A stretch of DNA of 64,000 nt from JACRCT01 sp049841135. Lineage in GTDB: Bacteria > Myxococcota > Myxococcia > Myxococcales > UBA5297. Below the pieces are notes generated by a model that had not been told where the DNA came from, did no database searches, and saw only the letters and a list, made by a program, of their open reading frames with translations. A program made the translations under genes and the position numbers. Location: the NCBI GenBank assembly GCA_049841135.1, contig JASGHK010000004.1, forward strand, positions 2,914,001-2,978,000, in the 5' to 3' direction. Of this stretch, positions 16,047-26,248 are shown piece by piece (the stretch's first letter is position 1; each line of letters starts with the position of its first letter).

Positions 16047-19000
16047 TCAGTTGCTGACCGCGAAGTCGTCGACGTAGACGCCCGGGTAGGCCCCGGAGCT
16101 GTCGCTGCGGAACGCCAGCCGGAGCCGGATGGTCCGACCGGCGTAGGCCGAGAGGTCGGCCGTGTAGTCCTGCCACGTCTTGAGGTGACCGCCCCACGCG
16201 CTCTCGCCGCCGACGGTGAGGCCGTAGGCGGGCGTCACCGCGCTCAGCAGCGCGTAGGTGGCCCCGCCATCGGTGCTGATCTTGAGGTTGAAGCCGTCGT
16301 AGCTGCTCCCCTCGGTGTCCACCCATGCCTTGAACCGCAGCTTGGGCGCCACCGCGCTGGTGAGATCGATGTCCGGCGACGTGGCGGTCGCGGCCGTCCA
16401 CGCCACGTTGTTGCTGTAGTTCGCGGACAGCTGGGTGCCCAGGCACTGCGTCCCCGAGTACGCCGCGGCAGGGCCGACGGCCGTCGGAGTGCCGCACTGC
16501 CAGTCGCCGGTCAGCGTCCAACCAGCAGGGCAAGCCCCGTCGAAGTCGGCCTTGTAGGCCATGGTGAGGACGTTGAGCGTCAAGGTCTTCTCCGCGAAGT
16601 TGCCGGGGACGCTCGGTTCCGCGACGCGGACGGTGACGCTCGTCGTACCGGTCGCAGCCGGGGTCCCGCCGAGCGCGCCCGTCGCCGGGTCGATGGTCAG
16701 CCAGCTGTGGTTCGTGCCTCCGACGATGCTCCAGACGGCGCTGGCGCTCCCTCCGGTGCGCTGCAGCGTGGCGTGGTAGGCCTCCGACACGACGGCGGGG
16801 CTGAGCGACGAGGTCGTGATCTCCAATGGAATCTGCGCGCGCTCCGACACGAGCACGTCGTCGACGTAGACGCCGGGGTAGTTGCCGCTGCTGTCGCTGC
16901 GGAAGGAGAGGCGCAGGCGTGCCGTCGTCCCGGCGAACGGCGTCAGGTCGGCGGTGAAGCGCTGCCAGCCCGACGCGCTCTGACGGCCGCCCCACGCCTG
17001 CTCCGTCGCGATCGTCAGGCCGTAGGCCGGAGTGACGCCCGCGACGACCGTCCAGGTCGACCCGCCGTCGGTGCTGGCCTTGACGTTGAAGCCGTCATAG
17101 GTCGAGCCCTCGGTGTCCACATAGGCCCAGAAGGAGAGGGCCGGGGCGACCGCCGCCGTCAGGTCGAGCGCGGGCAGCTCGGCGTTGCAGGAGGCGTAGG
17201 CCATGCTCGAGCTGTAGTTCCCCGCCAGCTGCGTGGCGACGACGTTGGTCCCCGAGCGTGCTCCCGTGGGACCGACGTTGGTCGGCGCACCGCACTGCCA
17301 GTCGCCCGTGAGCGTCCAGCTGGTCGGGCAGGTCTCGAAGCCCTCGACCAGGTAGTGCGAGCAACCCGGAGTGGCCGTCCCGCTGCAGACGCCGGCCTGG
17401 CAGGTCTCGCCCGCGGTGCAGGTGTCGCGGTCGTCGCACGCCGAACCGTCAGGCACCGGGTCGCACGCGCCGGTCGCGGGGTTGCAGGTGTTGCTCGTGC
17501 AGCTGATCCCTGGTGCGCTCACGCACACCTTGGGGGTGCCAGCGCAGACCCCGGCGGCACACTTGCCGTTCACCTCGCAGAGCGAGCTGGGATCGCAGGC
17601 GCCGCCGTCGGCGGCCGGAGCGAGGCTGCAGGAATCGGTGGCCTCGTCGCAGACCGCGAGCTGGCACTCCGGCACCGGGAGGCCACAGTCGTTGTCGACG
17701 GCGCCCAGGCAGCTTCCGGCGCCGTCACAGGTCGAGGCCGTCGTGCAGAAGAGCCCGTCGTCGCAGCTCGCTCCGGCGGCGGCGGCGATGACCGTGCAGA
17801 CGTTGGAGAGGCCCGGATACGCCCCGTGGTTGCAGACCGCGACCATGCACCTGGCCACCGTGAAGCCCTGGCAGTCGGAGTCGATCATGCACATCGCCGT
17901 CGGGACGCACTGGCCTTGCGAGCAGACCTCGCTGGTGCCACAGGCGTGGTCGCAGGCGCCGCAGTGGGAAGGGTCGTAGCCGGAGTCGACGCAGCGGCCG
18001 TCGCACTCCGTCGTCCCGCCGGTGCACTCGAGCACGCAAGCGCCCGCGGTGCAGACCTCGCCGGCGGCGCAGACCTTGTCGCAGCTGCCGCAGTGGGTCC
18101 GGTCGGCGCTGGTGTCGACGCAGCGATCGTCGCACTTGGTCGTCCCGCCCGCGCACTCCAGCGCGCAGGCTCCCGCGGTGCAGACCTCGCCGGCGGCGCA
18201 GACCTTGTCGCAGGTGCCGCAGTGGGCGCGGTCGTTCTTGAGGTCGACGCAGCGGCTGTCGCACAGGGTCGTCCCTCCCGCGCACTCCAGCGCGCAGGCG
18301 CCCGCGGTGCAGACCTCCCCGGCGGCGCAGACCTTGTCGCAGGTGCCGCAGTGGGCGCGGTCGTTCTCGAGGTCGATGCAGCGATCGTCGCACTTGGTCG
18401 TCCCGCCCGTGCACTCCAGCGCGCAGGCTCCCGCGGTGCAGACCTCGCCGGCGGCGCAGACCTTGTCGCAGGTGCCGCAGTGGGCGCGGTCGTTCTTGAG
18501 GTCGATGCAGCGGTCGCCGCACAGGGTCGTCCCGCCCGTGCACTCCAGCGCGCAGGCGAACGCGGTGCAGACCTCGCCGGCGGCGCAGACCTTGTCACAG
18601 GTGCCGCAGTGCGCCCGGTCATTCTCGAGGTCGATGCAGCGGTCTCCGCACTTGGTCGTCCCGCCCGTGCACGCCAGCGAGCAGGCGCCCGCGGCGCAGA
18701 CCTCGCCCTCGGCACAGACCTTGTCGCAGGTGCCGCAGTGCGCCGGGTCGGTCTGGAAGTCGACGCAGCGGTCGCCGCACTTGGTCGTCCCGCCGGTGCA
18801 CTGAAGAGCGCAGATGCCCGCGGAGCAGACTTCAGCCGCGGCGCACGCCTTGTCGCAGGTGCCGCAGTGGGCGGGGTCGTTCTTGAGGTCGATGCAGCGA
18901 TCGCCGCACTTGGTCGTCCCGCCCGAGCACTGCAGGGCGCACACGCCCACGGAGCAGACCTCGCCGGCGGCGCAGACCTTGTCGCAGCGGCCGCAGTGCG

Positions 19001-19175
19001 CGGGGTCGAGCGAGGTGGCGACGCAGACGCCGCCGCACTCCAGCTCGCCGGTGCGGCACTTGGCGCCGGCGTCGGACTCCGGGGTGGGAACCGGCTGGTT
19101 ACAGCCTTGGGCGAACAGGCCGAGCGAAAGCGCGCTGGCGAGGAGGACGGACCGCAGGAAGTGGACTGAGCTCAA
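16047..19175 (-). CDS. Giant cysteine-repeat lipoprotein with two jelly-roll-like domains
   Basis: About 1042 residues from a TTG at 19175 with GAGG five bases upstream; an upstream extension to 19244 would spoil the signal peptide. The signal ends FAQGC, a lipobox. Nine ~40-residue units follow, each with a D-[PR]-x-HCGxC core (the MXAN_6577-like Cys-rich type), then a looser Cys-rich region. The C-terminal half has two related ~155-residue beta-sandwich domains, each with LTGDWQCG...YDGFN(V/L)K.STDGG and YPGVYVDD. A putative Ig-like module sits between them. It is likely surface-exposed and adhesive. Internal repeats suggest growth by duplication. Confidence 0.88.
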   Translation of the reverse strand: MSSVHFLRSVLLASALSLGLFAQGCNQPVPTPESDAGAKCRTGELECGGVCVATSLDPAHCGRCDKVCAAGEVCSVGVCALQCSGGTTKCGDRCIDLKNDPAHCGTCDKACAAAEVCSAGICALQCTGGTTKCGDRCVDFQTDPAHCGTCDKVCAEGEVCAAGACSLACTGGTTKCGDRCIDLENDRAHCGTCDKVCAAGEVCTAFACALECTGGTTLCGDRCIDLKNDRAHCGTCDKVCAAGEVCTAGACALECTGGTTKCDDRCIDLENDRAHCGTCDKVCAAGEVCTAGACALECAGGTTLCDSRCVDLKNDRAHCGTCDKVCAAGEVCTAGACALECAGGTTKCDDRCVDTSADRTHCGSCDKVCAAGEVCTAGACVLECTGGTTECDGRCVDSGYDPSHCGACDHACGTSEVCSQGQCVPTAMCMIDSDCQGFTVARCMVAVCNHGAYPGLSNVCTVIAAAAGASCDDGLFCTTASTCDGAGSCLGAVDNDCGLPVPECQLAVCDEATDSCSLAPAADGGACDPSSLCEVNGKCAAGVCAGTPKVCVSAPGISCTSNTCNPATGACDPVPDGSACDDRDTCTAGETCQAGVCSGTATPGCSHYLVEGFETCPTSWTLTGDWQCGAPTNVGPTGARSGTNVVATQLAGNYSSSMAYASCNAELPALDLTAAVAPALSFWAYVDTEGSTYDGFNVKASTDGGSTWTVVAGVTPAYGLTIATEQAWGGRQSASGWQRFTADLTPFAGTTARLRLSFRSDSSGNYPGVYVDDVLVSERAQIPLEITTSSLSPAVVSEAYHATLQRTGGSASAVWSIVGGTNHSWLTIDPATGALGGTPAATGTTSVTVRVAEPSVPGNFAEKTLTLNVLTMAYKADFDGACPAGWTLTGDWQCGTPTAVGPAAAYSGTQCLGTQLSANYSNNVAWTAATATSPDIDLTSAVAPKLRFKAWVDTEGSSYDGFNLKISTDGGATYALLSAVTPAYGLTVGGESAWGGHLKTWQDYTADLSAYAGRTIRLRLAFRSDSSGAYPGVYVDDFAVSN
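17930..19070 (-). repeat. Coding tandem repeat, nine ~120-bp units
   Basis: The DNA coding for the HCGxC units repeats every 120 bp or so with high identity, for example CTTGTCGCAGGTGCCGCAGT recurring unit after unit on the plus strand. The central units (about 18170-18610) are the most similar to one another, indicating recent unequal exchange or gene conversion. Confidence 0.85.
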
Positions 19176-19315
19176 GGAGACCTCGCGGATGGGATGGCGG
19201 GCGCACCATAGCGAAGGACCCGCAAGCGGTGAAGCCACGCGCACCAGCGGATCGACAGGGGCAGGCCCTGCCGGGCGGCGATGCTGCTGCGCCCCGCGTC
19301 AGGATGCCGGCGTCT

Positions 19316-21598
19316 TCAATCGATGCAGCACTCGGAGATCAGCTGCCCGATCGCGTCGAAGTCCGGCGGCTTGGCCAGGTGACGGTCGAAACCGGCCTCC
19401 CGGGCGCGACGCTGGTCCTCGGGCTGCGCGTAGCCGGTCAGCGCGATCAGGAAGACAGAGGCCAGCGTGGTGTCCCGCCGCAACTCTCGGGCGACGCCGT
19501 AGCCGTCCAGACCCGGCAGCCCGATGTCGCAGAGCACGAGGTGCGGGCGGAACGCGTGGGCCTTCTCGAGCCCGTCGGGCCCGTCGTAGGCGACGACGAC
19601 GCGGTGCCCGTCGAGCTCCAACACCTCGCGCAGCGTGTCCGCGGCGTCCCGGTTGTCCTCCACCACCAGGATCCGGCGCCGAACGCCACCCGACGCCCTG
19701 GGCCCGTGCTGAGCCGCCTGGGCCGGCTCGCCTGCGAGCGGCAACTTGATGGTGAACGTCGCCCCACGACCCGCGCCCTCGCTGGAGGCCTGGATATCGC
19801 CGCCGTGGAGCCCCACGAGCCCCTTCGTCAGGGCCAGCCCGAGGCCCAGGCCACCCCTGCTGCGCGCCAACGAGCGGTCCGCCTGGGAGAACGGCTCGAA
19901 CAGCTGGGGCAGCGTCTGCGCGTCGATGCCCATGCCGGTGTCCGAGATCTCGAGCACGGCGCGCCCCTGGTCGCTCCTCGCCAGAGCCGCCCGCACTCTT
20001 CCGCCTGCCGGGGTGAACTTCACCGCGTTCTGCAGCAGGTTGCCCGCGATCTGCGCCAGCCGGGCGGAGTCGCCGTCGACCCACACCGGCTCGCTCGGGA
20101 CCTGGAGCTCCAGGCGAAGGCCGCCGGCCGCAGCCACCGAGCGGTAGTCGTCGACCGTGTGGCGCACGAGGCCGGCCAGGTCCAGCCGGGTGCGCTGCAG
20201 GCGAATCTTCCCGCGGGCGATCCGGGTCACATCCAGCAGGTCGTCGACGAGCTTGGAGAGCTGCGCCGACTGGCGGTCGATGATCGAGACCGCCCGACGG
20301 CCGCGCTCGTCGAGGCCGCCGCGATGGAGGATGTGCAGGCTGTTGCGGATGGGGGCCAGAGGCCCGCGCAGCTCGTGGGAGAGCACGCCCAGGAAGACGT
20401 CCTTGCGCTGGTCGGCTTCGCGCAGCGCCTCCAGCAGCCGCTCGCGCTCGGCGTCCGCCTGCTTGCGCTCGGTGATGTCCACGTTCGCGCCGGCCATGCG
20501 CACCGCTCGCCCGCTCTCGTCGTAGACGGCGCCGCCGCGGTCCGCCACCCAGCGCAGCGTTCCGTCTTGCCGGACCACCCGGTACTCGACGTTGAACTCG
20601 CGGCGGCTCTCCACGGCCTCGTGGAGCGCCGCGACCGCACGCTCGCGGTCTTCGGGGTGCAGCGCCTCGCGCCAGGTCTCGAAGGTGACCACCGTCCGGT
20701 CCAGCACCCCGAACAGCCACCGCCAGTTGGCGCCGACCTCCAGCGTGCTGGTCCCCGGGATCCACGACCAGAGGCCGAGGTTCGCGGCGAGCGTCGCCTG
20801 GCGCAGCTGCTCCTCCCTGCGCCAGGTCGCCGCCTCCAGCTCCTTGCGCTCGGTGACGTCCCGAAACAGCGCGAGCACCGAGAGCGCCTCCCCGTGCCTG
20901 CCGCGCTCGGGCGCCATCTGGCCTTCCAGCAGCGCCGTCTGGCCGGGGCCGCCTCCCTCGAGCTCGAGCTCCGTGCTCAAGGTCTCGCCCGTCTCGAAGA
21001 CCCGCCGGACCGCCTCCTCGCAGGCGGACACGAACGAGGAGCCCAGCCCCAGCTCGCCGCAGCGCTTGCCGAAAGCCTGCTCCGCCGAGATGCCGGCGAA
21101 GCGAGAGGCCACCGGATTGACGTAGCGCAGCCGCAGGTCGCGGTCGAAGCGGGCGATGAGGTCCGGGGCGTTGTCGCCGAGCGCGCGGAAGCGCTCCCCG
21201 CTCTCCTCGGCCTGCTCCAGCGCATCGCGCAACGAGCCGCACAGCACGGCGACCGCGGTGGCCGCGACGAAGAACAGCAGCGTGGCGGAGCGCGCAGCTC
21301 CCGAGAGGTTGAACGCGTTCACCGGCTCGACGAAGAGGTAGTTGTGGGCCATCCCGGCGAGCAGGACCGCCCCGAGCCCCGGACCGCGTCCTCCCAGCCA
21401 GGCGGCCAGGACGACCGCCAGGTACGCGAGCACGAAGGGAGCGATGGTCGGCCTGGGCACGAGCGCCATCTGGAGGAGCGCCATCAGCGACACCGACGCC
21501 AGCGCGCTCGCGTACCTCCACGGCGAGGGAAGCCTCGGCGGCACCAGCGCCTTCGAGAGCACCTTCTGGAAGAATCGCAGCCTCGCCCCGTCGGTCAC
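19316..21598 (-). CDS. Hybrid sensor histidine kinase: DUF4118-like membrane domain, PAS, PAS, HisKA, HATPase, REC
   Basis: About 760 residues from a GTG at 21598 (GAGGG seven bases upstream); an in-frame GTG at 21622 is the alternative. The N-terminal membrane helices with a GMAHNYLFVEP segment resemble the KdpD-type DUF4118 domain. Two PAS regions follow (around 130-235 and 255-375). The kinase core has FLGVLSHELRGPL with the phospho-acceptor His, an intact N box (NLLQNAVKFT) and G1 box (DTGMGID). A C-terminal receiver domain has the phospho-acceptor Asp in LVLCDIGLPGLDGYG and Lys in LAKPP. Divergently arranged with the kinase at 21773. Signal and output partner unknown. Confidence 0.9.
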   Translation of the reverse strand: MTDGARLRFFQKVLSKALVPPRLPSPWRYASALASVSLMALLQMALVPRPTIAPFVLAYLAVVLAAWLGGRGPGLGAVLLAGMAHNYLFVEPVNAFNLSGAARSATLLFFVAATAVAVLCGSLRDALEQAEESGERFRALGDNAPDLIARFDRDLRLRYVNPVASRFAGISAEQAFGKRCGELGLGSSFVSACEEAVRRVFETGETLSTELELEGGGPGQTALLEGQMAPERGRHGEALSVLALFRDVTERKELEAATWRREEQLRQATLAANLGLWSWIPGTSTLEVGANWRWLFGVLDRTVVTFETWREALHPEDRERAVAALHEAVESRREFNVEYRVVRQDGTLRWVADRGGAVYDESGRAVRMAGANVDITERKQADAERERLLEALREADQRKDVFLGVLSHELRGPLAPIRNSLHILHRGGLDERGRRAVSIIDRQSAQLSKLVDDLLDVTRIARGKIRLQRTRLDLAGLVRHTVDDYRSVAAAGGLRLELQVPSEPVWVDGDSARLAQIAGNLLQNAVKFTPAGGRVRAALARSDQGRAVLEISDTGMGIDAQTLPQLFEPFSQADRSLARSRGGLGLGLALTKGLVGLHGGDIQASSEGAGRGATFTIKLPLAGEPAQAAQHGPRASGGVRRRILVVEDNRDAADTLREVLELDGHRVVVAYDGPDGLEKAHAFRPHLVLCDIGLPGLDGYGVARELRRDTTLASVFLIALTGYAQPEDQRRAREAGFDRHLAKPPDFDAIGQLISECCID

Positions 21599-21772
21599 CC
21601 GGCAGCCCTCGGTTGGTCGCACTTGCAGGACTTCCGGTCGGTGAACAACCGGAGCGTGCCGATTGCTTCGCCGCGGCCGGGACGTGTCGGGCTCCTTCTC
21701 GGCCTCTGGCTCGCCAAGCCGCCCGAGACGAGGACGCGCTACAGGCCTCGGCAGTGTTCACGTTTGGGTTCC

Positions 21773-23700
21773 ATGGACGCCAAAGACATCGCGGGGCTGC
21801 CCTGGCCGGTCCTCCTGGTCGCTTCGAACGGGGCGATCGCCGCCTCCTCGTCCGTCGAGGGCGTTCTCGGCTTCATGCCGACGGATCAGGTCGGGCTCGA
21901 GAACCGCATCGACGTGGCGCTGCCGCCTGGCTCGGTGCCTGGCGAGGTGCAGCTGCCCTGGCGGCGGCACGACGTCCCTTTCGACGAGCCCCAGGTCTGG
22001 CATGACCGCATCGCCGGGCGGTGGCATCCGTTGCGGGTGCGCGCCGCCCAGGTCCCCGGCGGCCTGCTCCTGAGCCTGGACGTCTCCGACGAAGCAGCCC
22101 TCCCGGTGGAGCGGGCCGAGCGGGCCCTCAAGGCGATTCAGAAGTCGCTGGTGAAGGGCAGCGCGACCCTGCCGCTGCGACGGCTGCTGCACATGCTCGT
22201 CGAGCTCGCCTGCGAGCTGACCGGCGCACGCTACGGCGCCATGGGCGTCATGGCGCGCGACGCGTCGCGGCTGAAGGACTTCATCTACGTCGGCCTCACC
22301 GAGGAGCAGGCGCGCCGGATCGGCCACCTCCCGGAAGGCAAGGGGCTGCTGGGCGCGGTCATCCGCGAGGGCGGGACGGTCAACGTCGAGAGGATCTCCG
22401 CCGACCGGCGGTCCTACGGCTTCCCCGCGCACCACCCTCCGATGAGCTCGTTCCTCGGCGTCCCGTTGCGCATCGGCGAGCGGGTGTTCGGCAACTTCTA
22501 CGTCACCGAGAAGCAAGGGGCCCCGGCGTTCACCGAGGCGGACGCCCGCCAGCTGGAGCGCTTCAGCGAGCAGGCGGCGCTGCTGGTCGCCTTCGCCGAA
22601 CAGGCCGAGGACGAGCAGCGCCGGCTCTTCCGCGCGCTCGTCGAGCACGCCCCGTATGGCCTGGTCTTCTTCCCCGGCAGCGATGCCGCCCCCTTCGGGA
22701 ACCCGTCCGCCGAGAGGATGCTCGGCCGCGTCGACCTCCCGGCAGACTCGCCGAATCGCACCTACTGCCTGCTGCGCCCAGACGACACCCCGTTCCCCGA
22801 GGCCGAGGAACCGGAGCTTCGTGCGCGCAGCGGCGAGACCTTCGTGAACGTCGAAGCGCTCGTCCGCCGGCAGGGAGCCTCGCGCATTCCCATGCTCCTC
22901 AGCGCCGCGCCGGTCGTGACCGAGGCGGGCGACCTGCTCGGCGCGGTGGTGGTCTACCAGGACATCAGCACGCTCAAGGCTTTAGAGCGCCTGCGCGAGG
23001 AGTTCGCGGCCATCGTGGCGCACGACATGCGCGCGCCCGTCAACTCCGTGCTCCTGCAGGTGGAGGCGCTGATGCGGCGCGCCACCGGCGACGCAGCCTG
23101 GGTGCCGGTCGCTGCCCTCAAGAGCATGCGCAGCAGCGGCGAGCTCTTGAGCCACTTGATCAGCGACCTGATGGACGCCTCTCGCCTGGACTCGAGCACC
23201 CTGCCCGTCGACCGGCAGGTGTTCGACGCCTCCGAAGAGGCCCGTGCGCTCCTTCTGCGGCTGCGGAACGCCTTCGGCGACCGGCGGGTGGAGTCGAGGC
23301 TGAGCGGCGGGCCGTGACCTTCTCCGACCCGGTGCGCTTCGACCAGATCCTCACCAACCTTCTCCAGGACCTGCACAAGCACACGGAGGAGCACGTCGCG
23401 CTCGAGGTCACGCTCTCCCCCGCCCGCGGAGGGGTCTTGATCGAGGCGAGGAACAGCGGGCTGGAGGTGGCTCCGGAGGAGTTGGACCACCTCTTTGACC
23501 GCTATCCAGGAGTGCCCGCGAGCCCCAACCGGCGCGCCCGGGGCCTGGGCCTCTACATCGCCCACAGGTTGGTGACGCTGCAGGGCGGCACGCTCGAAGT
23601 CGCGCGCGTGCCCGCCGGCGGCTACTCGTTCCAGATCTGGCTCCCGGGACCGCCCGCTTCGCCACCGAACGTCGGCGTCGAGGCCCACGCAGCCCACTGA
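21773..23700 (+). CDS. GAF-PAS sensor histidine kinase, frame broken, degenerate ATP site
   Basis: The first frame runs from the ATG at 21773 to a TGA at 23317; the ATPase part continues in the -1 frame to 23700. One extra G in the GGG run near 23310 would join them as ...SGGAVTFSDP. Domains: N-terminal PAS-like region, GAF (about 125-280), PAS (285-395), HisKA with EEFAAIVAHDMRAPVNS (His present), then an HATPase whose boxes are poor. The N box reads TNLLQDLHKHT, with Asp where the Mg-binding Asn is expected, and the G1 box reads RNSGLEV in place of DxGxG. The G2 box (RGLGLYIA) is intact. It may be a phosphatase-only or pseudokinase sensor paired with the divergent hybrid kinase. Confidence 0.8.
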
Positions 23701-23806
23701 GCCGCGACGACGACGAGGTCCGCCCCCCGCTCCACGACAGGGCGAGCGCGTGCTTACACACGCGGTGGCTTCAGCCCGTGGCCGCTCGCGGAAGAGAATC
23801 TGCCCC

Positions 23807-24109
23807 GTGGCGACACTCAAGCACCTCGCGACCGGAGAGCAGCGACTCGTTGGCGCATGCCAGGTGGTGGGCACCTGCGAAGAGCACGGCCTGCGCCTCG
23901 CCAGCTTCGTGATGGAGCACGCCGAGGTGGTCAACGGGGACCGGTACGAGCTGAGCCTCGACGGAGACCTCTACGAGCTCGAGCCCCTGTGCAGCGGCCT
24001 CGGACGCTCAGGTTCCCGCCAGGTGCTCGCCGTCCTCCACACCGTGCGCCGTGCGGCGCTCGCGGCGAAGACCGCCAGACAGGTGCGCAGGCTCGCTCCT
24101 CGGAATTAG
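23807..24109 (+). CDS. Hypothetical small protein
   Basis: A frame of 100 residues from a GTG at 23807, with GGAAGAG about ten bases upstream; an ATG-less extension to 23750 is possible. GC3 is high and codon use matches neighbours. The protein is alpha/beta with a NGDRYELSLDGDLYELEPL hairpin and a basic helical C-terminus (VRRAALAAKTARQVRRLAP). There are no membrane segments or recognised motifs. It lies 75 bp before recQ on the same strand but with no sign of coupling. Confidence 0.5.
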   Translation: MATLKHLATGEQRLVGACQVVGTCEEHGLRLASFVMEHAEVVNGDRYELSLDGDLYELEPLCSGLGRSGSRQVLAVLHTVRRAALAAKTARQVRRLAPRN

Positions 24110-24183
24110 GGCGTGCGGGTGTCCGTCGCGCCGGGCGCGACCTTCGCTTGCCGGCCGCCGGGCGATGTGGTCTCACCGCTCCC

Positions 24184-26238
24184 GTGGACCAGCTCTCACT
24201 CCTCAGACCCCAGCGCCAGCCGACGACCGACCTCGCAGGCCTCCTCCGCAAGCGCTTCGGCCATGACGCCTTCCGCGCCCACCAGGAGGAGGTCTGCCGC
24301 GCCGTCGCCGGCGGCGAGGACGCCCTGCTGGTCATGCCCACCGGCAGCGGCAAATCGCTCTGCTACCAGCTGCCAGGCCTCGCCCGCGGCGGCACCACCG
24401 TCGTCATCAGCCCGCTCATCGCGCTGATGGAGGACCAGACGCAGAAGCTGACGGCCAAGGGCTTCGCCGCCGCCGCCATCCACTCCGGGCGCTCGCGTGA
24501 GCAGGCGCGCGCCGCCTGCCGCGCCTACCTGGACGGCGAGCTCGACTTTTTGACCATCGCCCCCGAGCGCCTCTCCGTCCCCGGCTTCCCGGAGATGCTC
24601 GCCAAGCGGCCGCCGACGCTGGTCGCGGTGGACGAGGCGCACTGCATCTCGCACTGGGGCCACGACTTCCGGCCCGACTACCGGCTGCTCAAGGACCGCC
24701 TTCCGCTGCTCCGCCCCGCGCCGGTCCTGGCGTTGACCGCCACCGCCACAACCCGCGTGCAGAAGGACATCCTCGAGCAGCTGGGGATGCCCAAGGCGCG
24801 CAGCTTCATCCGCGGCTTCCGGCGCGACAACCTAGCCCTCGAGGCCGTGGACCGTCCGCGCGCCGAGCGCGAGGCCGACCTCCTGGCGATGCTCGAGCCG
24901 CCCAGCCACCGCCCGGCGATCGTCTACGCCCCGTCGCGCAAGATGACCGAGGAGCTGGCCGAGCTGCTCGCTTCTCGGCGCTACCGCGTGGCGCCCTACC
25001 ATGCCGGGCTCACGACCGAGGACCGGGCCAAGGCCCAGGAAGGCTTCCTCGGAGGCGAGCTGGAGGTGATCGTCGCGACCATCGCCTTCGGCATGGGCGT
25101 CGACAAGCCGGACATCCGCACCGTCGTGCACATGGCGCTGCCGTCCTCGGTCGAGGGCTACTACCAGGAGATCGGCCGCGCCGGCCGCGACGGGAAGCCC
25201 TCGCGGGCGCTGCTGCTCTACAGCTGGGGCGACCGGAAGATCCACGAGAGCTTCCTGGAGCGCGACTATCCGCCGGCCTCGACGCTGCAGCGAGTGCTCG
25301 ACGCGGTGCCGGCGCAGGGCATCGCCCGCGAGGAGCTGCCCCAGGCCTGCGGCCTCGACGACGACACCGCCCAGAACGCGGTGAGCAAGCTCTACACGCA
25401 CGGCGGCGTGAAGGTGGACGCCGAAGACATCGTGCGCCCGGGCAAGGCCGGCTGGCGGCCGAGCTACGAGGCCATCCGCAACTATCGGACGCAGCAGCTC
25501 GACGAGGTGCTCGACTTCGCCCAATCCGGCGACTGCCGCATGGCGCGGCTGGTGCGCTACTTCGGCGACACCCGCGACGCCCGGCCCTGCGGCCACTGCG
25601 ACGCCTGCGCGCCCGACGACGCCGTCGGCCGCCGCTTCCGGGCGCCCTCGCAGCGCGAGCTGGCGCAGGCCGAGCGGATCGTGGACGAGCTGCGCCGCTA
25701 CGACGGGCTCTCCACCGGCAACCTCTACAAGAACGCCTTCCCGGACAGCGCCCTGGACCGCAAGAGCTTCGAGCGGATGCTCGACGCGCTGGCGCGGGCG
25801 AAGGTGGTGCTGCTGACCGAGGACGCCTTCGAGAAGGAAGGCCAGATGATCCGCTTCCGGCGGATCAAGCTCGGGCCCGCGGGGACGAGCGGGCTGCACA
25901 GCGGCGCGTTCGTGCTCGAAGGCGACGGCGCGGGGCCGGCGGCGCCCAGGCCGGGAGCCATGAAGGTGCGCAAGAAGGCCGAGCCCAGGTTCGAGCTCGA
26001 CGCCTCGCTCGCTCCGCTCGTCGACGCCAAGCTGATGGAGCGGCTCAAGGAGTGGAGGAAGAAGGTGAGCAAGGCGCTGGGCAAGCCTGCGTTCACGGTG
26101 CTCACCGACCGCACCCTCAACGCCATCGCCGCGCGGCGGCCGGCGACGCTCGAGGACCTCGTGCGCCTCAGCGGCGTGGGCAAGCGCTTCGTGGACAAGT
26201 ACGGCGCGGCGGTCCTGAAGATCGTCCAGGAGGAGTGA
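24184..26238 (+). CDS. recQ: RecQ-family ATP-dependent DNA helicase
   Basis: The product is 684 residues from a GTG at 24184 with no strong ribosome site. Superfamily 2 motifs are in order: FRAHQEEVCRAV, Walker A MPTGSGKSLCYQLP, DEAHCISHWGHDFRPDYR (the RecQ DEAH plus aromatic loop), LALTATAT, then the helicase C domain with IATIAFGMGVDKPDIR and QEIGRAGRDG. The zinc-binding region reads C...CGHCDAC. An HRDC-type domain closes the protein (LEDLVRLSGVGKRFVDKYG). It unwinds DNA 3' to 5' in recombination and replication repair. The next gene begins ten bases after its stop. Confidence 0.95.
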   Translation: MDQLSLLRPQRQPTTDLAGLLRKRFGHDAFRAHQEEVCRAVAGGEDALLVMPTGSGKSLCYQLPGLARGGTTVVISPLIALMEDQTQKLTAKGFAAAAIHSGRSREQARAACRAYLDGELDFLTIAPERLSVPGFPEMLAKRPPTLVAVDEAHCISHWGHDFRPDYRLLKDRLPLLRPAPVLALTATATTRVQKDILEQLGMPKARSFIRGFRRDNLALEAVDRPRAEREADLLAMLEPPSHRPAIVYAPSRKMTEELAELLASRRYRVAPYHAGLTTEDRAKAQEGFLGGELEVIVATIAFGMGVDKPDIRTVVHMALPSSVEGYYQEIGRAGRDGKPSRALLLYSWGDRKIHESFLERDYPPASTLQRVLDAVPAQGIAREELPQACGLDDDTAQNAVSKLYTHGGVKVDAEDIVRPGKAGWRPSYEAIRNYRTQQLDEVLDFAQSGDCRMARLVRYFGDTRDARPCGHCDACAPDDAVGRRFRAPSQRELAQAERIVDELRRYDGLSTGNLYKNAFPDSALDRKSFERMLDALARAKVVLLTEDAFEKEGQMIRFRRIKLGPAGTSGLHSGAFVLEGDGAGPAAPRPGAMKVRKKAEPRFELDASLAPLVDAKLMERLKEWRKKVSKALGKPAFTVLTDRTLNAIAARRPATLEDLVRLSGVGKRFVDKYGAAVLKIVQEE

Positions 26239-26248
26239 GGAGCCGCCC

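Noticed and set aside
16185..19169. 994-codon open frame antisense to the Cys-repeat gene
   Set aside because: Repetitive Ala/Gly/Arg/Val sequence produced by the codon bias of the repeat units on the other strand; no start context or family.
23290..23320. Programmed -1 frameshift in the sensor kinase
   Set aside because: No slippery heptamer or downstream stem was seen, and five other genes in the window have similar simple indels.
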